Assembly (NCBI GenBank): GCA_903914045.1
Contig: CAIWNO010000412.1
Span: 1-6,134 of the forward strand
From: an uncultured bacterium
Lineage (GTDB): Bacteria; Planctomycetota; Phycisphaerae; Phycisphaerales; SM1A02
Reading direction: 5' to 3'
DNA length: 6,134 nucleotides
In this document: one piece after another, positions 6,010 to 6,134 of the stretch
How the letters are laid out: the number at the start of each line of letters is the position of its first letter
Position numbering within the stretch: position 1 is the stretch's first letter
The notes under the pieces: model-generated
What the model was told of the DNA's origin: nothing
Seen by the model: only the letters and a program-made list of their open reading frames with translations
Databases searched by the model: none
Program-made: the position numbers and the translations under genes

Positions 6010-6134
6010 GATCCACCTCCGCCGCCGCCGCCGCGATTGCCGCTGCCTGGAGGGCGAATTCCACCAGTGCCCATGCCACCGCCTTGACCACCTTGACCGC
6101 CTTGACCACCTTGACCGCCTTGACCACCGCGGCC
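6006..6134 (-). CDS. C-terminal end of the upstream gene, Gly/Gln-rich tail; probably a pseudopilin such as GspJ
   Basis: The frame from the right edge to TGA (6008-6006) is open for 42 codons and overlaps the gspK ATG by 4 bases (ATGA), so it is the 3' end of the gene before gspK. Only a tail is present: GRGG, five GGQGG-type units, GGGMGTGG, IRPPGSGNR and a final run of seven Gly plus Ser. It has no folded domain and is certainly flexible. In standard T2SS order the gene before gspK is gspJ, so this is likely GspJ with an added glycine-rich tail, which is not typical of GspJ. The name is context only. A different frame over the same DNA gives a Val/Lys/Ala repeat peptide with no support. 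Confidence 0.65.
   Translation of the reverse strand, partial: GRGGQGGQGGQGGQGGQGGGMGTGGIRPPGSGNRGGGGGGGS
6015..6020 (-). promoter_or_regulatory. Shine-Dalgarno GGAGGT for gspK (decides the 6009 start)
   Basis: GGAGGT lies 5 bases before the ATG at 6009. It sits in the final Gly codons of the upstream gene, where codon choice switches from a run of GGC to GGA-GGT-GGA, creating the site. The alternative ATG at 5835 has no comparable sequence in front of it (only caaCGCTCACCCC), so the longer start is favoured on ribosome-binding grounds. Confidence 0.65.
6081..6125 (-). repeat. Five 9-base tandem repeats GGTCAAGGY (Gly-Gln-Gly)
   Basis: Five consecutive 9-base units read GGTCAAGGC or GGTCAAGGT, strictly alternating C and T at the last base, so the higher-order unit is 18 bases. 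They encode a GQG repeat in the tail of the gene before gspK. The strict alternation points to expansion by slippage or unequal exchange of the 18-base unit. Confidence 0.9.

Noticed and set aside
5654..6127. 157-codon minus-strand frame with a Val/Lys/Ala repeat
   Set aside because: It is an out-of-frame reading of the Gly-Gln tail and the gspK start region. The alternative frames form a proper ATGA junction and contain the GspK prepilin site.
1..6134. CRISPR arrays, tRNA or rRNA genes, insertion sequences, toxin-antitoxin or defence genes
   Set aside because: I saw no spaced direct repeats, cloverleaf-like segments, terminal inverted repeats or transposase motifs. All long frames are explained by the secretion cluster.

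Overview
The window is a compact piece of a bacterial type II secretion (T2SS) / type IV pilus-like gene cluster, read entirely from the minus strand. In transcription order (right to left) it holds: the 3' end of a gene with a Gly/Gln-rich tail (probably a pseudopilin such as GspJ); a complete GspK minor pseudopilin; a large GspL (PilM+PilN-like) assembly-platform protein; a GspM/PilO-like protein; a 395-residue single-TM, proline-rich protein with a small beta domain resembling the GspC homology region; and, after a gap of about 130 bases, the 5' end of an exported Pro/Gln-rich protein that, from its place in the cluster, may be the secretin GspD.

The first five genes are coupled. Three junctions are 4-base ATGA overlaps and one is a 1-base TAATG overlap, most with a recognisable Shine-Dalgarno sequence inside the preceding gene. 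This suggests one transcript with coupled translation and fixed subunit ratios. The coupling stops before the last gene, which lacks a clear ribosome binding site, appears to start at TTG, and has a leader with a short ATGA-coupled minigene, a small hairpin and a 13-base palindrome.

The proteins would work together at the inner membrane and periplasm. GspK (with J) forms the pseudopilus tip. GspL and GspM form the inner-membrane platform that links to the cytoplasmic ATPase, which is not in this window. The 395-residue protein has the layout expected of the GspC-type link to the outer-membrane secretin.

Organism: the proteins are diverged from proteobacterial Gsp proteins. They carry long Pro/Ser/Thr/Ala-rich disordered segments, and GspK has EF-hand-like D-x-N-x-N-G-x-L-D loops inserted after its first helical domain. 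From general knowledge this style fits Planctomycetota (possibly a Phycisphaerae-like lineage), but that is an inference that only a database search could settle. I found no RNA genes, mobile elements, CRISPR arrays or plus-strand genes. The core is a recognisable secretion machine; the unusual parts are the lineage-specific additions: a His/Cys-rich GspK leader, a long GspL tail, a GspC-like protein with a very long C-terminal low-complexity region, and a glycine-rich tail on the upstream gene.
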